Shown here one piece after another: positions 43,572-51,880 of a stretch of DNA of 64,000 nt. The stretch is from Paenibacillus sp. J31TS4. Its GTDB lineage: Bacteria > Bacillota > Bacilli > Paenibacillales > NBRC-103111. Positions within the stretch are counted from its first letter, which is position 1. Each line of letters starts with the position of its first letter. A program made the position numbers and the translations under genes. The stretch lies in assembly GCF_018403265.1 (NCBI RefSeq), contig NZ_BOSI01000001.1:1054001-1118000 (forward strand), written 5' to 3'. The notes below the pieces were generated by a model that saw only the letters and a program-made list of their open reading frames with translations, made no database searches and was not told the origin of the DNA.

Positions 43572-43703
43572 CTAGGTCTCCTTTTTGGTTTGCATGTCCT
43601 GCAGCGTCTTCTCGATAGCTTCCAGCCTCCGCAGAGCAGCATATTGATTTCCGATGATTCCGGCCATCCCGACCGTTACAATCACGATAAGCAGCACGAT
43701 CAT
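43572..43703 (-). CDS. Small single-pass membrane protein
   Basis: 43 aa, made of a hydrophobic segment (IVLLIVIVTVGMAGIIG) and a charged helical tail (LRRLEAIEKTLQDMQTKK). The ATG at 43701-43703 follows GAGGG by eight bases; an earlier ATG at 43718 would make 48 aa. Its stop is four bases from the TTG of the acetyltransferase gene, which suggests coupling. The layout is that of small membrane peptides found in many Bacillales; no function is known to me. Confidence 0.65.
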   Translation of the reverse strand: MIVLLIVIVTVGMAGIIGNQYAALRRLEAIEKTLQDMQTKKET

Positions 43704-43760
43704 TCCCATGTCCCTCATTTCTTCTGTCGTTCTGGCTGCCCGGCCTGTTGGCCTGCCCGC

Positions 43761-44507
43761 TCAAAGCAATCCCTCCGCAGCCAGCCGGCTCACATGCCGG
43801 TATGCCTCCGGCGTCCCGATATCGTAGACGGCGCCCTGGGCGAGATACGCTCTAAGTTCCCGGCGCTTGTACAGCCATTCCGGAAAATGGCTGGGGGCGT
43901 CCGGATTGTTGCCTTCTTTCAGATAATCCGCGACCAGCGGCAGTGTCTCCCTCCGGTACAAATAGAGCGCATAAACGCCGAAGCGCGAGCGCGGCCGCTC
44001 CGGCTTCTCCTCGAAGGAGAGCACGCGGCCGTCTTCATCCAGCTCCGCCACTCCGATCCGCTTGAGCTCCTCGGCGTCCTCCACCTCTCGGACGAGGATG
44101 CAGTCGGTGCCGGCAGCATGAAAATAAGCAACGTAATCCTGCAGCCCGAACGTGAACAGATTGTCCCCGGCGACGACAAGCAGTTCGTCCCCGACTCCCA
44201 TCTGCTCAATCGCCAGCTGCAGATCCCCTATCGCGCCTCGCTTGTCTTCTTCCGCCTCGGAGCCGTCATCGATCAAACGGATCGTCTTGCCCGGCCTGCG
44301 TGCACGAAGCCAGCCCTCGAACGCGTGAATGTAGCGGTGATTGCTGATTACGCAGACCTCGGAGATCTCCTCCAGCGCCTCCAGCTTGTCCACAATTGTA
44401 TCAAGGATCGTCACACCCTGTCGGATCGGCAGCAGTGCCTTGGGGGTATGGAGAGTGAGCGGATACAGCCGGGTCGCATAGCCGGCGGCTAGAATAAGGG
44501 CCTTCAT
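43761..44507 (-). CDS. Sugar-phosphate nucleotidyltransferase-family protein
   Basis: 248 aa. The N-terminal nucleotide-binding signature is ALILAAGYATRLYPLT, followed by TPKALLPI; VVAGDNLFTF holds the metal-binding Asp, and FEEKPERPRSRFG and YDIGTPEAY are typical of glucose-1-phosphate thymidylyl/uridylyl-type enzymes. It activates a sugar phosphate as an NDP-sugar, but is shorter than RfbA or GalU. The ATG at 44505-44507 follows AAAGGAGA. It is not in a polysaccharide cluster, so the sugar cannot be named. Confidence 0.87.
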   Translation of the reverse strand: MKALILAAGYATRLYPLTLHTPKALLPIRQGVTILDTIVDKLEALEEISEVCVISNHRYIHAFEGWLRARRPGKTIRLIDDGSEAEEDKRGAIGDLQLAIEQMGVGDELLVVAGDNLFTFGLQDYVAYFHAAGTDCILVREVEDAEELKRIGVAELDEDGRVLSFEEKPERPRSRFGVYALYLYRRETLPLVADYLKEGNNPDAPSHFPEWLYKRRELRAYLAQGAVYDIGTPEAYRHVSRLAAEGLL

Positions 44508-44551
44508 GGTGTCTCCTTTCGGCTGGAGCCGGCGCGGCCGGCCGCAGCGGA

Positions 44552-44570
44552 AGGCCGCACCCTGCGGCCT
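44552..44570 (-). terminator. Hairpin after the Nudix gene
   Basis: 8-bp stem AGGCCGCA / TGCGGCCT with a 3-base loop lies between the Nudix stop and the nucleotidyltransferase start. No T run follows on the minus strand, so it may be only a structured spacer. Confidence 0.35.
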
Positions 44571-44590
44571 CCGTCTTGCTTTTTATATGA

Positions 44591-44992
44591 TTACCCAACC
44601 TGGCGTCCGCCGGAATCCGTAGCCGAGGCTCCTTCCAGCACCCGGTCGCGGAGCGGCCTTGTCACGGCGTCAAAATAAGCGTCGCAGGTGCTGTCTATCC
44701 ATCTTGCCTCCAGCAGATCGGCATTGCAGGCGAGCGTGCGATCGCATTGCAGCTCGCCTCCCTTCACTTTCGCCAAGAATGTGAACTTGTCCTGCGCATC
44801 ATCCACAAGCTCGACCAACTCGACCTCGTAGCCGGTTTCCTCTCTCACCTCTCGCAGGCAGGCTTCTTCGGGCGATTCTCCCTCCTCAGCACCGCCCCCA
44901 GGGAAGTTCCAGACGACGTCTCCCCGCTCGACGTATTGCCGGACCATCAGGATCTCTTCCCGCTCATTGATAACGATCGCCTGCGCCAGCAT
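44591..44992 (-). CDS. Nudix hydrolase
   Basis: 133 aa. The Nudix box is complete: GGGAEEGESPEEACLREV followed by REETG (G-x5-E-x7-REVxEExG), which binds the metal ions for pyrophosphate bond hydrolysis. The preceding NFPGGG is also typical. The ATG at 44990-44992 follows GGGAGGGAA. The substrate (NDP-sugar, oxidised nucleotide or other) cannot be told. It is followed 84 bases later by the nucleotidyltransferase gene on the same strand. Confidence 0.88.
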   Translation of the reverse strand: MLAQAIVINEREEILMVRQYVERGDVVWNFPGGGAEEGESPEEACLREVREETGYEVELVELVDDAQDKFTFLAKVKGGELQCDRTLACNADLLEARWIDSTCDAYFDAVTRPLRDRVLEGASATDSGGRQVG

Positions 44993-45029
44993 CTCGTTCC
45001 CTCCCTTTCGTCCTGCCTCTTACATTGCC

Positions 45030-45428
45030 TTATTTTTGTCTCGGTTTTTTCCTGTGGTACGAGGCAAGCGATGGCTGATACCCCAGCTGCTCGAAGAAAG
45101 GCTCCTTCCCTGGCTGCGCGCCGAGAAAAAGGGATGTAGGCGATGCTTCCCACGCGAGCTCCATCAGCTTCGAGCCGACTCCTCTCCTGCGGTACTCGGG
45201 GAGCACCAGAATCTCCGTCACGGTGCCGAACAAATACCCGTCCGTCAGCAGACGGACGCAGCCTACAAGACAGTCTCCGTCCCAAGCCGTCACATTCAAG
45301 GTGCGGGCTAGAGCTGCGCGGGTCCGTTCGGCACTGTAGGTGCCCGGCCAAACCTGCTGAACGAGCGCCAAAAAAGCGGCTGTCCCCAGCTCCCGGTCAT
45401 CCGACTTATACTGTACGGCCTTGTCCAT
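45030..45428 (-). CDS. GNAT-family N-acetyltransferase
   Basis: 132 aa, compact GNAT. Motif A is ILVLPEYRRRGVGSKLMEL and the C-terminal motif is EPFFEQLGYQPS. The start ATG at 45426-45428 follows GGGGGAGA. It resembles the short GNATs that acetylate amines or antibiotics; no specific substrate is suggested. One of four GNATs within 4.3 kb. Confidence 0.86.
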   Translation of the reverse strand: MDKAVQYKSDDRELGTAAFLALVQQVWPGTYSAERTRAALARTLNVTAWDGDCLVGCVRLLTDGYLFGTVTEILVLPEYRRRGVGSKLMELAWEASPTSLFLGAQPGKEPFFEQLGYQPSLASYHRKKPRQK

Positions 45429-45494
45429 AGTTCTCCCCCTGCATTATCAAATCGCTTTTGCTTCCGTTACTTTCGGCAAAAAGTACGCTTCCCC

Positions 45495-46211
45495 TCAGCC
45501 GACACCGTGAAAAGCCTTCAGCAGGAAGTCCCTATCCGGCACTCCCGCTTCCTCATAGGCCTTCACGAGGAGGGACTTGTCGTAGGGCTCCTCATGGAGC
45601 TCCGCCCTCCACCGGCCGTCCGGTCCCGCCTCGACGATCGCGTACCGAGCCGTCGGCCGGGTATGGCAGCCAAGTGCACCGGGATTGACATAAAGCCGGT
45701 GCGCCGTCTCGAACCAGTGCACCGGATGATGATGTCCGAACGCCACCAGACCGTACGGCGTCCCCGCATAGCGGCGGTCCAGCTTCTCCCCGCTGGGCTC
45801 GGGATCGATGGACGCTAACCCCTCCGGGGTCAGATGATAATGAAGCAGCAGCATCCGGCTGTTCCCGAGCTCCGCTTCCCGGGAGCGGGGCAGGTCCTGG
45901 AGCCTGTCGGCGAATCGGCGGTCGAGCCGTTCTACCACCCAGGTATGGTGCTCCAGCGCCTGCTCGTGGCCTCGCAGCACTCCCTTGCCGTCCAGCAGAT
46001 GCAGAACAGCCTCCTCGTGATTGCCGGCCAGCAGCTTCACGCGAGGCCGGGCAAACAGCTCCTCCAGCACTTCGTTCGTGTGAGGCCCGATGCCGATCTG
46101 ATCCCCGAGGGAATAAATCTCTTCCACGTCTCCCCTCTCGTCGAGCGCGCGAAGAACGGCCTTTAGGGCCGGTGCATTCCCGTGAATATCCGTCAGAATC
46201 GCCAGCTTCAT
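45495..46211 (-). CDS. Metallophosphoesterase (YfcE/PrpE-like)
   Basis: 238 aa calcineurin-like phosphoesterase. Metal-binding motifs in order: ILTDIHGN (about 4-11), SLGDQIGIGP (about 34-43), LLAGNHEEAV (about 60-69), LLHYH and FGHHHPVHW (the GHxH motif). The fold hydrolyses phosphomono- or diesters with two metals. It is close to the DNA-repair-like or YfcE/YmdB groups but cannot be placed. The ATG at 46211 follows AAAGGGGGA with short spacing. Confidence 0.88.
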   Translation of the reverse strand: MKLAILTDIHGNAPALKAVLRALDERGDVEEIYSLGDQIGIGPHTNEVLEELFARPRVKLLAGNHEEAVLHLLDGKGVLRGHEQALEHHTWVVERLDRRFADRLQDLPRSREAELGNSRMLLLHYHLTPEGLASIDPEPSGEKLDRRYAGTPYGLVAFGHHHPVHWFETAHRLYVNPGALGCHTRPTARYAIVEAGPDGRWRAELHEEPYDKSLLVKAYEEAGVPDRDFLLKAFHGVG

Positions 46212-46243
46212 TCGGCCTTTCCCCCTTTTTTGCTCAAAATCCT

Positions 46244-46702
46244 CTACAGCTCCGTGTGTCCCGATTCGTACGCCATCTCCAACCGGCGTATCTGGAAGCC
46301 GAGCTTCCGGTACAAGGCGATGGCTGCTGCATTGTCTGCGTTCACCATCAAGCGCACGGTGCGGTAACCGGATTTCGCCGATTCCTCCATCATGTATTTA
46401 AGCAGCGCCGTCCCCACTCCACTGCCCCGCGCCGCAGGAGCGACGAACACATCGTAGATCATTCCGCTTCCTCCCGCAGCACCAGGCTCGCCATTCTTCC
46501 TCAGAACGCCGAAGCCCGCCTGCCGGCCTCCCACCTCCGCCACGAAAATCTCGAAGGAGTCGTCCGTGACGACGTAGGCGAGCAAACCACTGTGGTCGCG
46601 GGTATCTCCGAACGGAGAACTGCCTTCCCGAGAAGCCCCTGCCAAACGAATCAGCTGCTGCAGCTCCTCCTGCCGATAGCGTCTGATCACCGCGCCAGTC
46701 AT
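46244..46702 (-). CDS. GNAT-family N-acetyltransferase
   Basis: 152 aa. Motif A is VFVAPAARGSGVGTALLKYM and motif B is NADNAAAIALYRKLGFQIRR, both standard. The ATG overlaps the TGA of the upstream GNAT gene (ATGA at 46699-46702), so the two are coupled. This kind of GNAT often modifies aminoglycosides, polyamines or protein N-termini; none is favoured. Confidence 0.88.
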   Translation of the reverse strand: MTGAVIRRYRQEELQQLIRLAGASREGSSPFGDTRDHSGLLAYVVTDDSFEIFVAEVGGRQAGFGVLRKNGEPGAAGGSGMIYDVFVAPAARGSGVGTALLKYMMEESAKSGYRTVRLMVNADNAAAIALYRKLGFQIRRLEMAYESGHTEL

Positions 46703-47259
46703 TGCTCTCCCTTCTTTCTTGCGGAAGGGGGAGAAGAAACCGCTTCGTCCGGGTCCTGCTCCTCTTCCTCTATCTCTGGCAGCGTTTGCAGCAGAAGACG
46801 GTACGGAGCCGATGCCCTAGGTAAGCCCCAATCATCCAAACAATGAGGATCGATCGAACAGGTCTTGATCCACGTCGAGAACCCCCAGCTTGCATATACA
46901 TTTTGGAGCCCGGGCTCCCGCTCCTCCACACCAATGGTCGCTTCCCGGAAGCCCTTCTCCCGGATCCGGACGAGCGCCCGTCTCATCAGTCCGCCGCCTA
47001 TCCCGTTACCCTGATGCTCCGGTTGCACACGGAACGCGCAAAGATAAGCCCGCTTGGAGCCGTCGGCCTCCTCCGGATCATCCGCCTGCCAGACAATATG
47101 CAGTTCGCCCACTAGACAAGCGCCCCGCTCGCATACCCACAGCTCCTGTGTCCCTGCCTCCATCCGCTCTGTGAACAGCCGCTGCGTGCGGCTGTGCGCT
47201 CTAGGCCAAGCCCAGTCCAGCCGTAGAAAATCCTCGGGATTCCCCTGCCGGAACCGCAT
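46699..47259 (-). CDS. GNAT-family N-acetyltransferase
   Basis: 186 aa. Motif A is FRVQPEHQGNGIGGGLMRRA and the following PGLQNVYASWGFSTW is motif B. I chose the ATG at 47257-47259, eight bases after GGAGG, which gives the typical MRFRQGNPEDF start; longer forms from 47304 or 47352 lack a good site. The C-terminus has an acidic run (EIEEEEQDPDEAV). First of a coupled pair with the GNAT at 46244. Confidence 0.86.
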   Translation of the reverse strand: MRFRQGNPEDFLRLDWAWPRAHSRTQRLFTERMEAGTQELWVCERGACLVGELHIVWQADDPEEADGSKRAYLCAFRVQPEHQGNGIGGGLMRRALVRIREKGFREATIGVEEREPGLQNVYASWGFSTWIKTCSIDPHCLDDWGLPRASAPYRLLLQTLPEIEEEEQDPDEAVSSPPSARKKGEQ

Positions 47260-47580
47260 GCGCCATTCCTCCTCCGTGCATGGTCCGTCACCACCGATTG
47301 TCATCGGATGGCATCCTTGCTTGCCATCCATGCTGCTATCATTATATGGCAATCCCTAGCAATTGCCTATATGGAATAATAGCCGCCTGGCCGGGTTGGC
47401 GGGATGAATGGCTGCATGGCGGCAAGACGGAACCGCGCCTGGACGGAACCCTGCACCCCGTCATCGAAACGAGCTCGCAGGAGGAAACAATGAGAGGATT
47501 GCCGCATCTCCACCGGCTGTGTTACGATGAATCATTGGACCGGCAAAGCCGCCAGCTTACTAGATAAATGAGGGATAGTC
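47260..47580. other. Divergent intergenic region of the GNAT pair and the MFS gene
   Basis: About 320 bases without a convincing gene. An imperfect inverted repeat (ATATGGCAAT at 47344-47353 and ATTGCCTATAT at 47362-47372) lies in its AT-rich part and could be an operator between the divergent genes. The ribosome site of the MFS gene (GAGGG) closes the region. Confidence 0.4.
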
Positions 47581-48861
47581 ATGACATCCATATCCGCGGG
47601 CGGACCTCTCCGCCCCACTAGCTTCTTCCCCATTCTGATCGTCGCCGTCGTTCTTACCGGGTTCAGTCAGGGTCTGCTGCTGCCGCTGCTCACGGTACTT
47701 TTGGAGCAGCAAGGCCTTTCCTCGGGCATGAACGGCCTGCACGCCGCTACGATGTATGTCGGCGTCTTCGTTTCCATGCTGTTCGTGGAAAAACCGCTTG
47801 CCCGTTTCGGTTACCGTACGATGATTCTCGGAGGCATGGTAATCGTCCTGACCGCCTCCGTGCTGTTCCCCCTATTTCCGAATCTGTGGATTTGGGTCGC
47901 GCTCCGCTTCATCATCGGCTTCGGCGAAAGCTCGCTGCACTACTCGACCCAGTTGTGGGTCATCTCCAGCAGCTCACCCGCGAGCCGCGGACGCAATATC
48001 GCCTTGTACGGCATGTCGTACGCAATCGGCTTCAGCATCGGGCCGGTCGGCATCAACCTGCTTGCTTACGGCGAATGGGTGCCGTTCGCCTTCATCGCCG
48101 CCTCGTTCCTGCTCTCGCTGCTTCTCGTAATGCGGCTGCCGAACGAGAAGCCCGCCGCGGAAGAAGGCTCGGCTGCCGCAGAACGCGGCGCCGCGCAGGA
48201 CGAGTCTGCGGCAGCTTCGGCGAAGGAGACCGGGGCACGAAGCGCTCCCCCGGGCAACCGATACAGGCGCTCCGTTCGCCTCGCCTGGTTCGCGCTGCTG
48301 CCTTCGTTCCTGTACGGCTATATGGAGGCGACCATGAACGCCAACTTCCCGGTGTACGGCCTGCGGACGGGCCTGACCGAGAGCTGGGTGTCCATCCTGC
48401 TGCCGGCGGTCGGTCTCGGCTCGCTCGTGCTGCAGCTGCCGCTCGGCATGCTCAGTGACCGGTTCGGGCGCAAGCCGGTGCTGATCACGGCAGCACTATG
48501 CGGCGGGGCGGCGTTCCTGGCTGTCCCGCTCGCAGGCGACAGGGTGTACGTCATCCTGTTCCTGCTCGCGTTCGCCGGAGGGCTCGTCGGCTCCTTCTTT
48601 TCTCTCGGCCTTGCGTTTCTGGCCGATCTGCTGCCGAGGAGCCTTCTCCCCGCCGCCAACGTCCTCGCCTCGCTCAATTACAGCTTCGGCTCGATGGCCG
48701 GCCCCAATCTTGGCGGCTTCGGGATGCAGGTGCTCTCGCTTGGCGCGATGTTCTACGCGCTTGGCGGCGCTTTTCTCCTGTTCGGCCTGCTCGGCTTCGC
48801 CTTCCGCAGCCGCCGGGAGACCGCCGCTCCCTCGGCAGCTTCCGGCGGCAGGGCGTTGTAA
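47581..48861 (+). CDS. Major facilitator superfamily transporter
   Basis: 426 aa with 12 predicted helices in two halves of six. The A-like motif between helices 2 and 3 reads EKPLARFGYRTM and in the second half LSDRFGRKPVLI, which is the classical MFS signature. The central cytoplasmic loop (about 185-235) is long, Ala/Glu-rich and polar. Similar proteins export drugs or sugars, or act in staphyloferrin-type export; substrate unknown. The ATG at 47581 follows GAGGG. It is a single-gene unit closed by a strong terminator. Confidence 0.9.
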   Translation: MTSISAGGPLRPTSFFPILIVAVVLTGFSQGLLLPLLTVLLEQQGLSSGMNGLHAATMYVGVFVSMLFVEKPLARFGYRTMILGGMVIVLTASVLFPLFPNLWIWVALRFIIGFGESSLHYSTQLWVISSSSPASRGRNIALYGMSYAIGFSIGPVGINLLAYGEWVPFAFIAASFLLSLLLVMRLPNEKPAAEEGSAAAERGAAQDESAAASAKETGARSAPPGNRYRRSVRLAWFALLPSFLYGYMEATMNANFPVYGLRTGLTESWVSILLPAVGLGSLVLQLPLGMLSDRFGRKPVLITAALCGGAAFLAVPLAGDRVYVILFLLAFAGGLVGSFFSLGLAFLADLLPRSLLPAANVLASLNYSFGSMAGPNLGGFGMQVLSLGAMFYALGGAFLLFGLLGFAFRSRRETAAPSAASGGRAL

Positions 48862-48927
48862 CGGCGGGCGCCATGCGAGCAGCCACACCCTAACCGTTCC
48901 GGCCTTGCCCCGCCGTCCTCAAAGAAA

Positions 48928-48961
48928 ACCCGGCAGCGCCTCTTAAGAGGTGCTGCCGGGT
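48928..48961 (+). terminator. Intrinsic terminator of the MFS gene
   Basis: 15-bp stem (ACCCGGCAGCGCCTC with GAGGTGCTGCCGGGT, one G-T pair) and a 4-base loop, followed by a short T-rich stretch. Confidence 0.87.
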
Positions 48962-49176
48962 CATTTGTTATGCGAGGAAACGAGTTCTCTCTGATTCCCG
49001 ATGTACGCAGTTCAAACGGGGATGGACTAGCCGGCGAGCGGCCTTTCACTCCTATCCCTTACTTCCGCTGCGCTGCCCTCTTCCGGCTGGCCGCCGGCGC
49101 GAGGAGAGTTCTCGGCTCCTCACTCCGTTTCTTCCATGAAAGGGTCCTATTGGGGTCGCATCATTCGTAGTTAATT

Positions 49177-49190
49177 GTGAAAATTTTCAC
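49177..49190. other. AT-rich 14-bp palindrome in a gene-free stretch
   Basis: GTGAAAATTTTCAC is a perfect palindrome inside an unusually AT-rich patch (49160-49205). It lies in the 390-base gap between the MFS terminator (48961) and the end of the response regulator gene (49351), where no gene starts. No other feature was seen in that gap. Confidence 0.45.
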
Positions 49191-49350
49191 TACAAATTGT
49201 CAAAGGTACCCCAGCGCTGCCCTCGGCGGGCTCGACGAGCCTTGCGCGTGCCTTATGGCATTCACGACTGCGTTCTGCCGGGATTCATCCAGCAGTTCGC
49301 GTCCTCAGGCTCGCCTTCGTGATCCGGCTGCAACCGAAGGGCCGCCCCGC

Positions 49351-49953
49351 TTACTCCAGCCATCCGTTTCGCTCCGCGATGGCGATCGCCTCTATCCGGT
49401 TCTTCGCCTCCAGCTTCTGGATCGCCTCGGACAAATAATTGCGCACCGTGCCGGAGGAGAGATAGAGCTGCCCGGCGATCTCTCTCGCCGACCATCCCTC
49501 GGCCGCCAGCCGCAGCACCTCCCGCTCCCGCTCCGTCAGCGGATTCTCCGTCTCCCAGAACGACAGCGCCAGCTCAGGGCTAACGGCCTTGCCCCCGGCA
49601 TGCACCTTGCGCAGCGCCGCGGCCAGCTCGTCCACGGGAGAATCCTTAAGCAGGAAGCCGCGTGCGCCTGCCCTGAGTGCCCGCTGGAAGTAGCCGGAAC
49701 GCGAAAAGGTTGTCAGGATGACGACTCCTGCCTGGCGGCCCTCCGCCTGGAGCCGCTCCGCCAACTCAAGACCGCTCATGCCGGGCATTTCGATATCGAG
49801 CAGGCACAGATCCGGCTCCAGCGTCTCAATCAGCGCAAGCGCCTGCTCGCCGTTCTCCGCCTGCCCGATCACCTCGATATCCTCCTCCAGATTGAGCAGC
49901 GCGCTTAAGGCGCCGCGAAGCATCGCCTGGTCCTCCGCAATGATCACCTTCAT
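49351..49953 (-). CDS. NarL/LuxR-type response regulator (YvfU/DesR-like)
   Basis: 200 aa. The receiver domain (1-120) has the phospho-acceptor D53 in LLDIEMPG, acidic residues at 7-8 and Lys in LLKDSP. The LuxR-type HTH (about 135-200) has LTEREREVLRLAAEG and AREIAGQLYLSSGTVRNYLS. Its ATG overlaps the stop of the kinase gene (ATGA), so they are a coupled pair. By context it controls the ABC exporter genes directly upstream in the same operon, as YvfU or DesR do in Bacillus. Confidence 0.93.
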   Translation of the reverse strand: MKVIIAEDQAMLRGALSALLNLEEDIEVIGQAENGEQALALIETLEPDLCLLDIEMPGMSGLELAERLQAEGRQAGVVILTTFSRSGYFQRALRAGARGFLLKDSPVDELAAALRKVHAGGKAVSPELALSFWETENPLTEREREVLRLAAEGWSAREIAGQLYLSSGTVRNYLSEAIQKLEAKNRIEAIAIAERNGWLE

Positions 49954-51107
49954 GCGTATCTTTCCTTTCCATTGGCGGTTTTGACGACTCTCGGCACGGT
50001 AAACGTCAGCCGGGTTCCTCGTCCGGCGCCGGTGTCCATCTCCAGCGTTCCTTCTACCAGCCGCAGCCGTTCCTTCATCCCTCGAATGCCGTTTCCGTCT
50101 CCCGGCTTTCCTTGCTGCTTCGGCTCAAAGCCGATTCCGTTGTCGGCGACCGACAGCAGCAGGCGATCCGCCTGCTGCTCGCACGTAATCCGCAGAACGC
50201 TCGCCCGGCTGTATTTGATCGCGTTCGTCACCGCCTCGCGCAAGCACATACCGAGAATGTTATCCGCCAGCGGGGAACCGATTTCCTCCGCATTCGTCTC
50301 CGTATCCACCCCGTGCGCTTCCAGCAGCATCCCAGCCGCTGCCGCGAGCTGCTTGGCTTGGATCAGCTCCTCCTTGACCGTGACCAGATTCATCCCGGTG
50401 ACGAGCTCTCTCACCTGGTTGAGCGCCGCGCGGGATGTGTTCTGAATGTCCCGCACCTCCTGAATGGCCGACTCGGGACTCTTGGCGATCAGCTTCTCGG
50501 CCAGCTCGCTTTTGAGCGTAATAAGTGACAGCGTGTGGCCGAGCGTATCGTGCAGATCGCGCGAGATGCGCTGCCTCTCCTCCTGCTTGGACAGCCGGGC
50601 AATTTCCTCGTTGGCCAGGTGCAGCTGCTTCTTCAGCTCCTCCGACTTTCTTCCCATCCTCAGAGCGATCGGCATGATGATCATAATGAGCAGAGCCGGG
50701 AGAAACTGGAGCAGCTCCACCTTGTGCAGGAACAGCTCGAACCGCCAGCCGACCGCGACAAAGAGGAGGATCATGAAGCCAACAGCGATCCCCGTCTGTC
50801 GTCTTGATTTCAGAAAGGCAATCACCGGTGACGGATAGAACGCCAGGTACATAAACCCGTCCCCGTGCCAGAAGCAGAAGATCCCTACGATCGCAATCTG
50901 TCCCAGCACGAAGGCAAACCGGTACTGCTTGAAGCGAAAGCTGTGCAGGTATAAGCCGACGAAGACCGCGAGCAGCAGGAGGCTCCCCGTCATCGGGACG
51001 GGCGGCAGCTCTAATATCCCATACAGAGGAAAGATCAGATAGATCAGCCAAATTAGCGAGAAGGAAAAAGGGGGCCCCACGGGGGGGCGTTTGGCCGTAA
51101 GCCGCAT
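49950..51107 (-). CDS. Sensor histidine kinase (YvfT/DesK-like)
   Basis: 385 aa. Four or five hydrophobic segments lie in residues 17-150, followed by a coiled coil and HisKA_3 domain with SRDLHDTLGHTLS (phospho-acceptor His186, the DHDxLGH type), and an ATPase domain with CLREAVTNAIKYS and NGIGFEPKQQGKPGDGNGIRG. It probably senses membrane state or a membrane-active drug. The ATG at 51105-51107 is one base after the permease stop. Last-but-one gene of a four-gene operon. Confidence 0.92.
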   Translation of the reverse strand: MRLTAKRPPVGPPFSFSLIWLIYLIFPLYGILELPPVPMTGSLLLLAVFVGLYLHSFRFKQYRFAFVLGQIAIVGIFCFWHGDGFMYLAFYPSPVIAFLKSRRQTGIAVGFMILLFVAVGWRFELFLHKVELLQFLPALLIMIIMPIALRMGRKSEELKKQLHLANEEIARLSKQEERQRISRDLHDTLGHTLSLITLKSELAEKLIAKSPESAIQEVRDIQNTSRAALNQVRELVTGMNLVTVKEELIQAKQLAAAAGMLLEAHGVDTETNAEEIGSPLADNILGMCLREAVTNAIKYSRASVLRITCEQQADRLLLSVADNGIGFEPKQQGKPGDGNGIRGMKERLRLVEGTLEMDTGAGRGTRLTFTVPRVVKTANGKERYA

Positions 51108-51108
51108 G

Positions 51109-51864
51109 CTACACCGCTTCCTGTTTTTTGAGAATATAAGAGGATAGTACCATAAATACGGTGACATACGCAGCGAGAATCAAAACTCCGGTCAGACTGA
51201 TAGCTCCTCCGCCTACCAGATTCCATGCCCCTTCTCCCAGCCGGAAGGTCGGCGTGTAGGCGGCGACGGTCTTCATGAAATCCGGGAACGTGGCGGTCGG
51301 CATCCATAAGCCGCCGAGAATGGACAAGCCCATGTAGACAATCAAGCTAAGCACTTGCGTCAAATCCTGGTTGCGCAGCGAGCCCAGCAGGGTGCCGAGC
51401 GCCATGAACGAAAATCCGCCCGCCCACAGCCACAATCCGCTCAAAAGCCAAACCGACAAAGGGAGACTGATGCTTCTGCCGATGCCTCCGATCAGGAACA
51501 TGACTACAATAATAAACAGGTTGATCACACCTTGAGCCGCCATCTTGGAAAAGACGTAGGACCACGAGGGGAGAGGCGTCAATCGAACTAGCTTCACCCA
51601 TCCTTCGGCGCGCTCCTTGGCGATTCGCTGTGCGAAGGAGGTCAGGCTCGCGCCTATGACGCCGTAGGCCGTCATCGACATCAAATAGTAGGCTCCCCAA
51701 TCGGCATTGCCGATGGTCATGCTGCTGTCCATCGTGCTCGTGAAGAGGAAGAAGAAGCCGACGGGCAGCAGGATGGAGAAGAAAACGAAGCGTTTGTTGC
51801 GGGCGGTCCGCAAAATCTCGGCTTTGCATTGGGCGATGGTCGCCGGTATTGAAGTATGTTTCAT
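51109..51864 (-). CDS. ABC-2 type transporter permease (YvfS-like)
   Basis: 251 aa with six hydrophobic segments; the ABC-2 family loop RIAKERAEGWVKLVRLTPLP lies between helices 2 and 3. It forms the membrane part of an exporter with the ATPase encoded just upstream, probably for a lipid, peptide or drug. It lies 16 bases after the ATPase gene and one base before the kinase gene. Confidence 0.92.
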   Translation of the reverse strand: MKHTSIPATIAQCKAEILRTARNKRFVFFSILLPVGFFFLFTSTMDSSMTIGNADWGAYYLMSMTAYGVIGASLTSFAQRIAKERAEGWVKLVRLTPLPSWSYVFSKMAAQGVINLFIIVVMFLIGGIGRSISLPLSVWLLSGLWLWAGGFSFMALGTLLGSLRNQDLTQVLSLIVYMGLSILGGLWMPTATFPDFMKTVAAYTPTFRLGEGAWNLVGGGAISLTGVLILAAYVTVFMVLSSYILKKQEAV

Positions 51865-51880
51865 GGGATTCCCCTCTCTC

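Noticed and set aside
49177-49190. CodY box
   Set aside because: CodY boxes are AATTTTC-W-GAAAATT; here the half sites are in the opposite order (GAAAATTTTC).
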